DNA of 64,000 bases from Escherichia coli (GCA_021307345.1 CP089930.1:682001-746000), one strand, 5' to 3'; counted from the first letter of the stretch, positions 10,101-21,128 are shown. Notes: generated from the sequence alone by a model not told the origin. Translations and numbers: made by a program.

Positions 10101-10547
10101 GTTTTGTGCGTTTTGCAAATCGTCCAGCGCCTGGGCAACGCGAGTTTCCAGTTGGCGCAACGAAAGCGTGCTCAGAATTTTGCGCGTTTCGTCGTCGTTG
10201 TCCACATCGCTAAGTGCGGTTAACGCTGCGGTCGCCTGGCGCATTTTTTCTGGCGCTTCAGCCACTTTTTGTCGTAACTGAACCGTCTCTTCTTTTACGC
10301 GATCGATTTTATCGAGAGTGGCTAATGTGTCTGTCAGATCCTGCTGAACCAGTTTGTCCTGAGCAGAAAGATCTTTTTGTTTATTAAGCGAGTCAAGCTG
10401 TGCCTGTAGATCCGCTTTCGTCGGTAAGTCACCATTTGATGACGCCCGCGCAAAGGCCGTGTTCTGGCATAACAAGACCAAAACAAAAGCAATAAATGCT
10501 GAAAAAACAAAATGCCGTGATCGTTTGTAATACTGGAACATAGTCAT
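7185..10547 (-). CDS. mscK: MscK (KefA), large mechanosensitive channel
   Basis: MscK is a potassium-dependent mechanosensitive channel in the inner membrane that protects against hypo-osmotic shock. The 1120-residue length matches the E. coli protein. An N-terminal signal sequence (about 1-34, ending AFARA) leads to a long periplasmic region rich in coiled coil (Gln, Leu and Glu heptads, about 40-450). Several membrane segments occupy about 490-940. The MscS-like pore and beta domains are C-terminal, with the pore helix region near LAAALSVGLGFGLQEIFGNFVSG. It is transcribed towards rsmS and lies downstream of acrR on the same strand. Confidence 0.97.
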   Translation of the reverse strand: MTMFQYYKRSRHFVFSAFIAFVLVLLCQNTAFARASSNGDLPTKADLQAQLDSLNKQKDLSAQDKLVQQDLTDTLATLDKIDRVKEETVQLRQKVAEAPEKMRQATAALTALSDVDNDDETRKILSTLSLRQLETRVAQALDDLQNAQNDLASYNSQLVSLQTQPERVQNAMYTASQQLQQIRSRLDGTEVGETALRPSQKVLMQAQQALLNAEIDQQRKSLEGNTVLQDTLQKQRDYVTANSTRLEHELQLLQEAVNSKRLTLTEKTAQEAVTPDEAARIQANPLVKQELEINQQLSQRLISATENGNLLMQQNIKVKNWLERALQSERNIKEQISVLKGSLLLSRILYQQQQTLPSADELENMTNRIADLRLEQFEVNQQRDALFQSDAYVAKLEEGHANEVNDEVRDALLQVVDMRRELLDQLNKQLGNQLMMAINLQINQQQLMSVSKNLKSILTQQIFWVNSNRPMDWDWIKAFPQTLQDEFKSMKITVNWEKAWPAVFIAFLAGLPLLLIAGLIHWRLGWLKAYQQKLASAVGSLRNDSQLNTPKAILIDLIRALPVCLIILAVGLILLTMQLNISELLWSFSKKLAIFWLVFGLCWKVLEKNGVAVRHFGMPEQQTSHWRRQIVRISLALLPIHFWSVVAELSPLHLMDDVLGQAMIFFNLLLIAFLVWPMCRESWRDKESHTMRLVTITVLSIIPIALMVLTATGYFYTTLRLSGRWIETVYLVIIWNLLYQTVLRGLSVAARRIAWRRALARRQNLVKEGAEGAEPPEEPTIALEQVNQQTLRITMLLMFALFGVMFWAIWSDLITVFSYLDSITLWHYNGTEAGVAVVKSVTMGSLLFAIIASMVAWALIRNLPGLLEVLVLSRLNMRQGASYAITTILNYIIIAVGAMTVFGSLGVSWDKLQWLAAALSVGLGFGLQEIFGNFVSGLIILFERPVRIGDTVTIGTFSGTVSKIRIRATTITDFDRKEVIIPNKAFVTERLINWSLTDTTTRLVIRLGVAYGSDLEKVRRVLLQAATEHPRVMHEPMPEVFFTAFGASTLDHELRLYVRELRDRSRTVDELNRTIDQLCRENDINIAFNQLEVHLHNEKGDEVTEVKRDYKGDDPTPAVG

Positions 10548-10649
10548 GATGAATGAAGGTTTCTGAACCTGAAGGACGACCTGAAATAGTCAAGCGGCTA
10601 GAATAGCACGCCGTAGAGAGCCAGAATAGCAACAGAGAAAATGTCCAGG

Positions 10650-10679
10650 AAAAATCCTGGAGTCTGATTCAGGATTTTT
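10650..10679 (-). terminator. Terminator overlapping the acrR stop codon
   Basis: On the minus strand AAAAATCCTG (10670-10679) pairs with CAGGATTTTT (10650-10659), giving a 10-bp stem that ends in a T-run. The upstream arm overlaps the last acrR codons. It would separate acrR from mscK. Confidence 0.65.
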
Positions 10680-11322
10680 CGTTGGTGGCCGGTGTACGAA
10701 GCGTAGGGCAAAGAAGATACATTTCCAACAATATGGCAACGTAATCGCGGGCTTCTTTTTTGAGGTCAAAAGATTGCGGGGCAAAGAGCCAATTTTCCAT
10801 TAAGCCGGAAATATAGCCGCGCATAATAATGGCTGCGCGACGCGTCATTAAATCTGCGGGCAGCATTTTCGCTTCAATACAATGTCTTAACGTTTGTTCT
10901 ATACGGTCATAACTTTCCAGACAGAGATTACGTTGTGCCTGTTGAACAACAGCCATTTCTCCGACAAATTCGCATTTGTGGAAAATAATCTCCATCAATA
11001 ATCGCCGCCGCTCTTCAGTCACCGTCGATTCAAGAACATGAATTAGTATTTCTCTTAATACTGAGAGTGGATCGTCAGGGAATTTTGCCTGATACTCAAG
11101 CTCTAGTTCACCAATATTGGATTCTGACAGCTCCCAGATCTCACTGAACAAATCCGACTTATCTTTAAAATGCCAGTAGATTGCACCACGCGTAACGCCT
11201 GCTGCTTTTGCAATCTCTCCCAGTGAGGTGGATGATACCCCCTGCTGTGAGAAAAGACGTAAAGCCACATCGAGGATGTGTTGGCGCGTTTCTTGCGCTT
11301 CTTGTTTGGTTTTTCGTGCCAT
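10669..11322 (-). CDS. acrR: AcrR, TetR-family repressor of acrAB
   Basis: AcrR is the local repressor of the acrAB multidrug efflux operon and of itself, and is released by binding efflux substrates. The 217-residue protein has an N-terminal TetR helix-turn-helix (about 10-60, including [20 protein letters not shown]) and a helical ligand-binding and dimerisation domain. The K-12 form I recall is 215 residues ending PATNE; here it ends PATNEKS. It is divergent from acrA with a 24-bp palindromic operator in the gap. Confidence 0.97.
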   Translation of the reverse strand: MARKTKQEAQETRQHILDVALRLFSQQGVSSTSLGEIAKAAGVTRGAIYWHFKDKSDLFSEIWELSESNIGELELEYQAKFPDDPLSVLREILIHVLESTVTEERRRLLMEIIFHKCEFVGEMAVVQQAQRNLCLESYDRIEQTLRHCIEAKMLPADLMTRRAAIIMRGYISGLMENWLFAPQSFDLKKEARDYVAILLEMYLLCPTLRTPATNEKS

Positions 11323-11350
11323 ATGTTCGTGAATTTACAGGCGTTAGATT

Positions 11351-11374
11351 TACATACATTTATGAATGTATGTA
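11351..11374. promoter_or_regulatory. AcrR operator between acrR and acrA
   Basis: A 24-bp near-perfect inverted repeat: two 10-bp arms (TACATACATT / AATGTATGTA) around a TATG centre. It lies 29-52 bp upstream of the acrR start and about 90 bp upstream of acrA. Position and sequence fit the known AcrR site, which overlaps the divergent promoters. Confidence 0.9.
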
Positions 11375-11463
11375 CCATAGCACGACGATAATATAAACGC
11401 AGCAATGGGTTTATCGACTTTTGACCATTGACCAATTTGAAATCGGACACTCGAGGTTTACAT

Positions 11464-12657
11464 ATGAACAAAAACAGAGGGTTTACGCCTCTGGCGATCG
11501 TTCTGATGCTCTCAGGCAGCTTAGCGCTTACAGGATGTGACGACAAACAGGCCCAACAAGGTGGCCAGCAGATGCCCGCTGTTGGGGTAGTAACAGTCAA
11601 AACTGAACCTCTGCAGATCACAACCGAGCTTCCGGGTCGCACCAGTGCCTACCGGATCGCAGAAGTTCGTCCTCAAGTTAGCGGGATTATCCTGAAGCGT
11701 AATTTCAAAGAAGGTAGCGACATCGAAGCAGGTGTCTCTCTCTATCAGATTGATCCTGCGACCTATCAGGCAGCGTACGACAGTGCAAAAGGCGATCTGG
11801 CTAAAGCGCAGGCAGCAGCCAATATCGCGCAGTTGACTGTTAATCGTTACCAGAAGCTGCTGGGTACTCAGTACATCAGTAAGCAAGAGTACGATCAGGC
11901 GCTGGCTGATGCGCAACAGGCAAATGCGGCTGTTACTGCGGCGAAAGCGGCTGTTGAAACCGCGCGCATCAATCTGGCTTACACCAAAGTCACCTCTCCG
12001 ATTACCGGCCGTATTGGTAAATCGAACGTGACGGAAGGCGCATTGGTGCAAAACGGCCAGGCGACTGCGCTGGCGACCGTACAGCAACTTGATCCGATCT
12101 ACGTTGATGTTACTCAGTCCAGTAACGATTTCCTGCGTCTGAAACAAGAACTCGCCAACGGCACACTGAAGCAAGAGAACGGTAAAGCCAAAGTCTCGCT
12201 AATCACCAGTGACGGTATTAAGTTCCCGCAGGACGGTACGCTGGAGTTCTCTGACGTTACCGTTGATCAGACCACCGGTTCTATCACTTTACGCGCTATC
12301 TTCCCGAACCCGGATCACACCCTGCTGCCGGGTATGTTCGTGCGCGCACGTCTGGAAGAAGGGCTTAATCCAACCGCCATTTTAGTTCCGCAACAAGGTG
12401 TAACTCGTACACCACGCGGCGAAGCTACCGTTCTGGTAGTTGGCGCGGATGACAAAGTGGAAACTCGTCCGATCGTCGCAAGCCAGGCCATTGGCGATAA
12501 GTGGCTGGTGACTGAGGGTCTGAAAGCAGGCGAACGAGTAGTAGTAAGTGGGCTGCAGAAAGTGCGTCCTGGTGTCCAGGTGAAAGCACAAGAGATAACC
12601 GCTGATAACAACCAGCAAGACGCAAGCGGTGCTCAGCCTGAACAGTCCAAGTCTTAA
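11464..12657 (+). CDS. acrA: AcrA, periplasmic adaptor of the AcrAB-TolC efflux pump
   Basis: AcrA is the membrane-fusion lipoprotein that links the AcrB transporter to the outer-membrane channel TolC. The 397 residues begin MNKNRGFTPLA, with SD GAGG 7 nt before the ATG. A lipoprotein signal ends at lipobox LTGC (Cys25). Next come the lipoyl halves around a long alpha-helical hairpin (about 95-170, Ala/Gln-rich), then the beta-barrel and membrane-proximal domains. A 12-residue N-terminal extension is possible in frame but would spoil the signal peptide. acrB follows 22 bp downstream. Confidence 0.98.
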   Translation: MNKNRGFTPLAIVLMLSGSLALTGCDDKQAQQGGQQMPAVGVVTVKTEPLQITTELPGRTSAYRIAEVRPQVSGIILKRNFKEGSDIEAGVSLYQIDPATYQAAYDSAKGDLAKAQAAANIAQLTVNRYQKLLGTQYISKQEYDQALADAQQANAAVTAAKAAVETARINLAYTKVTSPITGRIGKSNVTEGALVQNGQATALATVQQLDPIYVDVTQSSNDFLRLKQELANGTLKQENGKAKVSLITSDGIKFPQDGTLEFSDVTVDQTTGSITLRAIFPNPDHTLLPGMFVRARLEEGLNPTAILVPQQGVTRTPRGEATVLVVGADDKVETRPIVASQAIGDKWLVTEGLKAGERVVVSGLQKVRPGVQVKAQEITADNNQQDASGAQPEQSKS

Positions 12658-12676
12658 CTTAAACAGGAGCCGTTAA

Positions 12677-15829
<3,153 letters not shown>

Positions 15830-15846
15830 TAGATCTCGTAATCACT

Positions 15847-15869
15847 AAGGCCGCGCAAGCGGCCTTTTT
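15847..15869 (+). terminator. Intrinsic terminator of acrAB
   Basis: An 8-bp stem AAGGCCGC / GCGGCCTT with a GCAA tetraloop and a five-T run starts 18 bp after the acrB stop codon. Confidence 0.9.
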
Positions 15870-16384
15870 AATACGTATAATCTTAAAATAACAATGTTTA
15901 CAGCTAAGCTCGCAAACGGAAGTTAGTTTTAACGCTACATAAAATTCATAAAAAATGCTTATTGTTAGTTAATTTATATTAAGTGGTAGTAATAGGTATA
16001 ATAACCCATAGACATCTAGAGGCTATTCTTAATTATTTGCGGCAATCCTTTATTTATTCATATCAATTACATCATAATCAGAGTAATCCTGGGTATTAGT
16101 GTGACAAATTCCCGTCTCATTTTATCACCCCCGACGCAAGGATCCTGATTACGTTATGAATAGCATCAAACAAACTGCTTTAGCCTTTACGTGGTTGATG
16201 CAGGGTGAAAAAGTAAGCCTTTTCCCTCTCCTCCCACTAATTGTAATTTTTCGTAATAATGCGATGAAAACCTTCATAGAGTGGATTATAGTTAATCTAA
16301 CAACTGTGAGGGCAAGTCCAGGTCAGTAAGTTTTCCCACCCCGAAAGGTGTCCGTTAGTTCAACCACTAAGAAGGGGACGCGTT
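15870..16384. other. Long AT-rich gap between acrB and tomB
   Basis: Over 500 bp without a recognised gene. It is AT-rich and presumably holds the tomB-hha promoter(s); I could not assign -35/-10 elements with confidence. An SD (AGGGGA) precedes tomB. A 57-codon open frame (ATG 16156, TAA 16327-16329) lies inside, with a hydrophobic middle part but only a distant SD-like AAGGA 13 nt upstream. I list it as a finding, not as a gene. Confidence 0.5.
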
Positions 16385-16780
16385 ATGGATGAATACTCAC
16401 CAAAAAGACATGATATTGCACAGCTTAAATTTCTCTGCGAAACCCTGTATCATGACTGTCTTGCAAACCTTGAAGAAAGCAATCATGGTTGGGTTAACGA
16501 CCCTACCTCGGCTATCAATCTGCAGCTTAATGAACTCATTGAGCATATTGCGACCTTCGCACTTAATTACAAAATTAAGTATAATGAAGACAATAAGCTC
16601 ATTGAGCAGATAGATGAATATCTGGACGACACCTTTATGTTGTTCAGTAGTTATGGTATTAATATGCAGGATCTCCAGAAATGGCGGAAGTCAGGTAACC
16701 GACTGTTCCGTTGTTTTGTGAACGCCACTAAAGAGAATCCTGCGAGTTTATCTTGTTCTAATTATTACAACCATGGGTAG
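16385..16780 (+). CDS. tomB: TomB (YbaJ), Hha toxicity modulator and biofilm regulator
   Basis: TomB is an acidic protein that counteracts Hha and is described as the antitoxin partner in the Hha-TomB pair affecting biofilm formation. The reading frame gives 131 residues. The first 124, through NPASLSC, match the K-12 protein as I recall it; seven more (SNYYNHG) follow because no stop is present at the usual place. SD AGGGGA precedes the ATG. The stop lies 4 bp before hha, so the two genes form an operon. Confidence 0.93.
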
Positions 16781-16784
16781 AAGT

Positions 16785-17003
16785 ATGTCCGATAAGCCTT
16801 TAACGAAAACCGATTATTTGATGCGTTTGCGTCGTTGTCAGACAATTGACACGCTGGAACGTGTTATCGAGAAAAATAAATACGAATTATCAGATAATGA
16901 ACTGGCGGTATTTTACTCAGCCGCAGATCACCGTCTTGCAGAATTGACCATGAATAAGCTTTACGACAAGATCCCTTCCTCGGTGTGGAAATTTATTCGA
17001 TAA
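16785..17003 (+). CDS. hha: Hha, H-NS-associated expression modulator
   Basis: Hha is a small nucleoid-associated protein that binds H-NS and helps silence horizontally acquired and virulence genes, e.g. haemolysin. The 72 residues start [20 protein letters not shown]-12 has Glu at position 3 in my memory. They include the conserved basic helix and the terminal SSVWKFIR. An in-frame ATG 12 bp upstream overlaps the end of tomB and is unlikely. It is cotranscribed with tomB. Confidence 0.97.
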
Positions 17004-17174
17004 TTAAACAGTATAAGCACTGGACTATAACCATCTGTTTATTAGATATATTTTATTTTTACTATGACGACATGCCGCGTGTGACTTCTGTCACACAGAG
17101 GTGACGGGAACGTTCTCATCACTGACATTTCGTATTACTGTGTTGCCCCATTTCCAGCAACCGGGTCGTCAGTA

Positions 17175-17726
17175 ATGAGCACAGAAAAAGAAAAGATGAT
17201 TGCTGGTGAGTTGTATCGATCGGCAGATGAGACTTTATCTCGCGATCGCCTGCGCGCTCGTCAGCTTATTCACCAATACAATCATTCCTCGCCGGAAGAT
17301 CAATCCTTACGCCAAAAAATCCTCGCCGATTTACTCGGTCAGGTTGCGGATGCGTATATTGAGCCCTCCTTTCGCTGCGACTATGGCTATAACATTTTTC
17401 TCGGTAAAGGGTTTTACGCGAACTTCGATTGCGTGATGCTTGATGTCTGCCCTATTCATATCGGCGATAATTGTATGCTGGCGCCTGGTGTCCATATCTA
17501 CACGGCAACACATCCCATCGACCCTGTAGCACGTAATAGCGGTGTTGAACTGGGGAAACCGGTGACTATCGGTAACAACGTCTGGATTGGTGGTCGTGCC
17601 ATCATTAACCCGGGCGTTACCATTGGCGATAACGTCGTAGTGGCATCAGGTGCCGTCGTCACCAAAGATGTCCCTGATAATGTTGTCGTAGGCGGTAACC
17701 CAGCCAGAGTCATTAAAAAACTGTAA
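17175..17726 (+). CDS. maa: Maltose O-acetyltransferase
   Basis: Maa acetylates maltose and other sugars from acetyl-CoA in the cytosol; a detoxifying role for excess sugar is proposed. The 183-residue protein has an N-terminal helical Mac domain (about 5-60) and a C-terminal left-handed beta-helix of hexapeptide repeats (about 75-183, e.g. [19 protein letters not shown]). The catalytic His lies in TATHPID. The SD upstream is weak. It stands alone between hha and ylaC; an AT-rich inverted repeat follows the stop codon. Confidence 0.95.
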   Translation: MSTEKEKMIAGELYRSADETLSRDRLRARQLIHQYNHSSPEDQSLRQKILADLLGQVADAYIEPSFRCDYGYNIFLGKGFYANFDCVMLDVCPIHIGDNCMLAPGVHIYTATHPIDPVARNSGVELGKPVTIGNNVWIGGRAIINPGVTIGDNVVVASGAVVTKDVPDNVVVGGNPARVIKKL

Positions 17727-17761
17727 CTACAATTTGCAACTGTTATGCAAAATTGTAGTTA
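17724..17761 (+). terminator. AT-rich inverted repeat after maa, possible terminator
   Basis: TAACTACAATTTGCA (17724-17738, containing the maa stop) pairs with TGCAAAATTGTAGTTA (17746-17761) with one bulged base and a 7-nt loop. The downstream sequence is only moderately T-rich, so a terminator function is plausible but unproven. Confidence 0.4.
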
Positions 17762-17840
17762 ATCTGTTACTTTTCTCATGTCATTCCCACGTTAAAATAG
17801 GGTGTTCCCTGGAGAGTTGCAGATACCACGAAGGCAAAAG

Positions 17841-18311
17841 ATGACCGAAATACAACGCCTACTGACCGAAACAATTGAATCTCTGAATACGCGCGAAAAA
17901 CGCGACAACAAGCCCCGCTTTAGTATCAGTTTTATCCGCAAACATCCGGGGCTGTTTATTGGCATGTATGTTGCTTTTTTTGCTACGCTGGCAGTGATGT
18001 TGCAGTCCGAAACGCTATCAGGTTCAGTCTGGCTCCTTGTCGTGCTATTCATCCTGCTCAACGGTTTCTTCTTTTTCGATGTCTACCCACGCTACCGCTA
18101 CGAAGACATCGACGTGCTGGATTTTCGAGTTTGCTATAACGGCGAATGGTATAACACGCGCTTTGTCCCTGCCGCGCTGGTTGAAACCATACTGAACTCG
18201 CCGCGTGTCGCAGATGTTCATAAAGAACAACTGCAAAAAATGATCGCCCGTAAAGGCGAGCTGTCTTTTTACGATATTTTCACTCTCGCTCGCGCCGAAT
18301 CAACATCTTAA
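17841..18311 (+). CDS. ylaC: YlaC, small inner-membrane protein
   Basis: A 156-residue protein of unknown function. Two closely spaced transmembrane segments (about 35-53 and 60-78, [16 protein letters not shown] and [16 protein letters not shown]) separate a basic N-terminal cytosolic part from a C-terminal soluble domain that ends ARAESTS. SD AAGG lies 6 nt before the ATG; a frame extension of 13 residues upstream lacks support. It is recognised as YlaC by sequence. No partner is obvious. Confidence 0.92.
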   Translation: MTEIQRLLTETIESLNTREKRDNKPRFSISFIRKHPGLFIGMYVAFFATLAVMLQSETLSGSVWLLVVLFILLNGFFFFDVYPRYRYEDIDVLDFRVCYNGEWYNTRFVPAALVETILNSPRVADVHKEQLQKMIARKGELSFYDIFTLARAESTS

Positions 18312-18473
18312 GTCAGACTGTCACACCAGGCGTAAGCTCTGCGCCTGGTCAATTGACAATGATCGTTGCCACCTATCATTTCATGAAATACTGACCTTAC
18401 CCACTTATCTCCTGCCAGCCTTTTTCCACAATCAGATATACTTTCCCTACATTGTGTTGATAAGGACATGTTG

Positions 18474-20024
18474 GTGAGAACACGACATTTGGTCGGCCTG
18501 ATTTCGGGAGTGCTTATACTTTCAGTACTACTGCCTGTCGGCTTAAGCATCTGGCTGGCTCATCAGCAGGTAGAAGCGTCGTTTGTTGAAGAGCTGAATA
18601 CCTATTCCTCCCGCGTCGCTATTCGAGCCAATAAAGTGGCGACGCAAGGGAAAGATGCACTACAAGAGCTGGAAAGATGGCAAGGCGGTGCCTGTAGTGA
18701 AGAGCATCTCATGGAAATGCGGCGGGTTTCATACAGCTATCGCTATATTCAGGAAGTGGTTTATATCGATAACAACGTTCCCCAATGCTCTTCTCTGGAA
18801 CACGAAAGCCCACCGGATACCTTTCCGGAGCCGGGGAAGATTTCAAAAGATGGTTATCGGGTCTGGTTAACCTCACACAATGACTTAGGTATTACCCGTT
18901 ACATGGTTGCTATGGGAACCGCACATTACGTAGTGATGATCGACCCCGCCTCCTTTATCGACGTGATTCCTTATAGCTCATGGCAAATTGATGCCGCTAT
19001 TATTGGCAATGCCCGTAATATAGTCATAACCAGCAGCGACGAAATTGCCCGGGGTATTATTACCCAATTGCAAAAAACACCCGGTGAGCACATCGAAAAT
19101 AATGGGATCATTTACGACATTCTGCCCTTACCAGAGATGAATATTTCCATCATCACCTGGGCTTCAACGAAAACGTTGCAAAAAGGCTGGCATCGGCAGG
19201 TCTTTATCTGGTTACCTGTAGGGTTGTTAATTGGCCTGCTGGCAGCCATGTTTGTGCTGCGTATTTTGCGTCGTATCCAGTCTCCGCATCATCGCTTGCA
19301 GGATGCCATCGAAAATCGTGATATTTGTGTGCACTATCAGCCGATTGTCTCCTTAGCCAATGGCAAAATTGTCGGTGCCGAAGCACTGGCGCGCTGGCCG
19401 CAGACAGACGGTAGTTGGTTGTCGCCAGATAGTTTTATTCCGCTGGCACAGCAAACGGGTCTTTCTGAGCCACTGACGCTGCTGATTATAAGAAACGTGT
19501 TTGAAGATATGGGCGACTGGCTGCGACAACACCCGGAACAACATATTTCCATCAATCTTGAATCCACCGTGCTCGCCTCGGAAAAAATTCCGCAACTGCT
19601 GCGAGACATGATCAATCACTACCAGGTTAACCCCAAACAGATCGCTCTTGAACTCACAGAGCGCGAATTTGCCGATCCGAAAACCAGCGCCCCGATAATT
19701 TCGCGCTACCGGGAAGCGGGTCATGATATTTACCTGGATGATTTTGGTACGGGGTATTCAAGTTTAAGTTATTTACAGGATCTGGATGTCGACATTCTGA
19801 AGATCGATAAATCCTTCGTTGATGCGTTGGAATATAAAAATGTCACACCGCATATCATCGAAATGGCAAAAACGTTGAAACTGAAAATGGTGGCGGAAGG
19901 GATCGAAACGGGTAAACAGGAAGAGTGGCTACATCAGCATGGCGTGCATTACGGTCAGGGCTGGCTGTACAGCAAAGCGTTGCCAAAAGAAGATTTCATA
20001 CGCTGGGCAGAATACCATCTGTAA
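18474..20024 (+). CDS. pdeB: PdeB (YlaB), CSS-EAL c-di-GMP phosphodiesterase
   Basis: A membrane-bound cyclic-di-GMP phosphodiesterase. An N-terminal transmembrane helix (about 8-28) precedes a periplasmic CSS-motif sensor domain (Cys-Ser-Ser in VPQCSSLEH), a second helix (about 242-262) and a cytosolic EAL domain. The EAL signature (VGAEALARW) and metal-site motif YLDDFGTGYSS are intact, so activity is expected. GTG 18474 is chosen as start because SD AAGGA (18462-18466) is 7 nt away; the in-frame ATG at 18468 is only 1 nt from it. The product has 516 residues. In CSS-EAL proteins the sensor responds to periplasmic redox through DsbA/DsbB; here that is inferred. Confidence 0.95.
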   Translation: MRTRHLVGLISGVLILSVLLPVGLSIWLAHQQVEASFVEELNTYSSRVAIRANKVATQGKDALQELERWQGGACSEEHLMEMRRVSYSYRYIQEVVYIDNNVPQCSSLEHESPPDTFPEPGKISKDGYRVWLTSHNDLGITRYMVAMGTAHYVVMIDPASFIDVIPYSSWQIDAAIIGNARNIVITSSDEIARGIITQLQKTPGEHIENNGIIYDILPLPEMNISIITWASTKTLQKGWHRQVFIWLPVGLLIGLLAAMFVLRILRRIQSPHHRLQDAIENRDICVHYQPIVSLANGKIVGAEALARWPQTDGSWLSPDSFIPLAQQTGLSEPLTLLIIRNVFEDMGDWLRQHPEQHISINLESTVLASEKIPQLLRDMINHYQVNPKQIALELTEREFADPKTSAPIISRYREAGHDIYLDDFGTGYSSLSYLQDLDVDILKIDKSFVDALEYKNVTPHIIEMAKTLKLKMVAEGIETGKQEEWLHQHGVHYGQGWLYSKALPKEDFIRWAEYHL

Positions 20025-20062
20025 ATTTTGGGGGCTGGCGGCACGCCGCACAGCCCGTCACG

Positions 20063-20416
20063 CTACTCGTCGATGATTGACTCAAACCCGCCGTAAATCA
20101 TCCGTTTGCCATCAAACGGCATTGATTCGCCGAACTCTTTCATTCGTGGGTCAGACATCATTTTTTGATTGGCAGCGTCGCGGATCTCTTTTGAAGGGTA
20201 TTCAATCCAGCTAAACACCACTTCCTCATTCTCTTCCGCTTTCACTGCCATGCGAAAATCGGTCACTTTGCCGTTTGGCACATCGCTGGCCCAACATTCA
20301 ACAATACGAAGCGCGCCGAACTCTTTAAACAATGGCGCGGCCTTTGCGGCCATTTCTCGATAGGCATCTTTATTTTCGGCAGGAACAGCAACCACAAAAC
20401 CATCAACATACTTCAT
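20063..20416 (-). CDS. ybaA: YbaA, DUF1428 protein
   Basis: A 117-residue soluble protein of the DUF1428 family, which has a dimeric alpha-beta barrel (ferredoxin-like) fold. Family features seen are the N-terminal MKYVDGFVVAVP, the RIVECW segment and the C-terminal FDGKRMIYGGF. The function is unknown. It lies downstream of ffs on the same strand and converges on pdeB with 38 bp between the stops. SD AGGT lies upstream of the ATG. Confidence 0.93.
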   Translation of the reverse strand: MKYVDGFVVAVPAENKDAYREMAAKAAPLFKEFGALRIVECWASDVPNGKVTDFRMAVKAEENEEVVFSWIEYPSKEIRDAANQKMMSDPRMKEFGESMPFDGKRMIYGGFESIIDE

Positions 20417-20525
20417 CAGAAATACCTCCGAAGCGTACTGCGCAGCCAGACAATTCTTGCGGCGTCAGTCGTGGTTAAAGTTTAGCCACATTGGGATTTT
20501 TTGACGAAACGGCAGGAGCAGAAAT

Positions 20526-20639
20526 GGGTGGGGGCCCTGCCAGCTACATCCCGGCACACGCGTCATCTGCCTTGGCTGCTTCCTTCCGGACCTGACCTGG
20601 TAAACAGAGTAGCGTTGCGGGAGAACCAACAGAGCCCCC
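20526..20639 (-). ncRNA. ffs: 4.5S RNA, signal recognition particle RNA
   Basis: The 114-nt minus-strand sequence matches E. coli 4.5S RNA from GGGGGCUCUG to CCCCCACCC. It folds into one long hairpin whose apex holds the GGUCAGGUCCGGAAGGAAGCAGCC symmetric-loop and GGAA tetraloop region that binds Ffh. With Ffh it forms the SRP that targets inner-membrane proteins to FtsY. The mature 5' end is produced by RNase P from a longer precursor, which fits the promoter position at 20672-20700. Confidence 0.98.
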
Positions 20640-20671
20640 ATTGAGAGCGTTGAGAACCAACGCGCAGGCGC

Positions 20672-20700
20672 ATTATCACTGCTGCCCCGGCTAATTGCAA
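20672..20700 (-). promoter_or_regulatory. sigma70 promoter of ffs with GC-rich discriminator
   Basis: On the minus strand there is a -35 TTGCAA (20695-20700), 17-bp spacing and a -10 GATAAT (20672-20677), followed by GCGCCTGCGC. A GC-rich discriminator is typical of stringently controlled stable-RNA promoters. It predicts a 5' precursor extension of roughly 25 nt before the mature end. Confidence 0.8.
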
Positions 20701-20715
20701 CCCATTGCGTGCCGG

Positions 20716-21105
20716 ATGCTGGTTTCTTGCGCAATGCGGCTTCACTCAGACGTTTTTCCAGATTATGCTGAAAAATTACCCCAGGAAAAAAAGATGGAAA
20801 AAGAAGATTCATTTCCCCAACGCGTCTGGCAAATCGTAGCCGCTATTCCCGAAGGCTACGTCACCACTTACGGCGACGTCGCAAAACTGGCAGGATCACC
20901 CCGTGCTGCGCGCCAGGTGGGCGGTGTGTTAAAGCGTCTACCCGAAGGCAGCACCCTCCCCTGGCATCGGGTGGTTAATCGCCACGGCACAATCTCGTTA
21001 ACCGGCCCGGATTTGCAGCGTCAACGGCAGGCATTACTGGCAGAAGGAGTGATGGTGTCGGGAAGCGGGCAAATCGACTTACAGCGTTATCGCTGGATTT
21101 ACTAA
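20716..21105 (+). CDS. ybaZ: YbaZ (Atl), alkyltransferase-like DNA-binding protein
   Basis: Alkyltransferase-like proteins bind O6-alkylguanine lesions but cannot remove the alkyl group, and channel them to nucleotide excision repair. The active-site motif PCHR of true methyltransferases is replaced by PWHRV (LPWHRVVNRHG). The helix-turn-helix with arginine finger (GSPRAARQVGGVL) is present. The 129-residue form starts MLVSCAMRL, as in K-12. An ATG at 20794 with SD AGGA 7 nt upstream would give a 103-residue protein closer to the family core; the start is therefore uncertain. It is divergent from ffs. Confidence 0.93.
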   Translation: MLVSCAMRLHSDVFPDYAEKLPQEKKMEKEDSFPQRVWQIVAAIPEGYVTTYGDVAKLAGSPRAARQVGGVLKRLPEGSTLPWHRVVNRHGTISLTGPDLQRQRQALLAEGVMVSGSGQIDLQRYRWIY

Positions 21106-21128
21106 CCCTCTCCAGCGGAGAGGGTTAG
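21102..21128. terminator. Convergent hairpin between ybaZ and ybaY
   Basis: A perfect 12-bp inverted repeat, CTAACCCTCTCC / GGAGAGGGTTAG, with a 3-nt loop. The left arm contains the ybaZ stop codon and the right arm ends 6 bp before the ybaY stop. It has no T-run, so a terminator or mRNA-stabilising role is inferred. Its GGAGAGGGTTAG arm resembles part of the repeat at 5-56. Confidence 0.5.

Noticed and set aside
15870-16384. Horizontally acquired island in the AT-rich acrB-hha region
   Set aside because: The genes are core and collinear with K-12. No integrase, tRNA or direct repeats are seen; high AT content here looks like regulatory sequence for tomB-hha.
16385-17003. Novel toxin-antitoxin module
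   Set aside because: The gene pair is the already described Hha-TomB pair.
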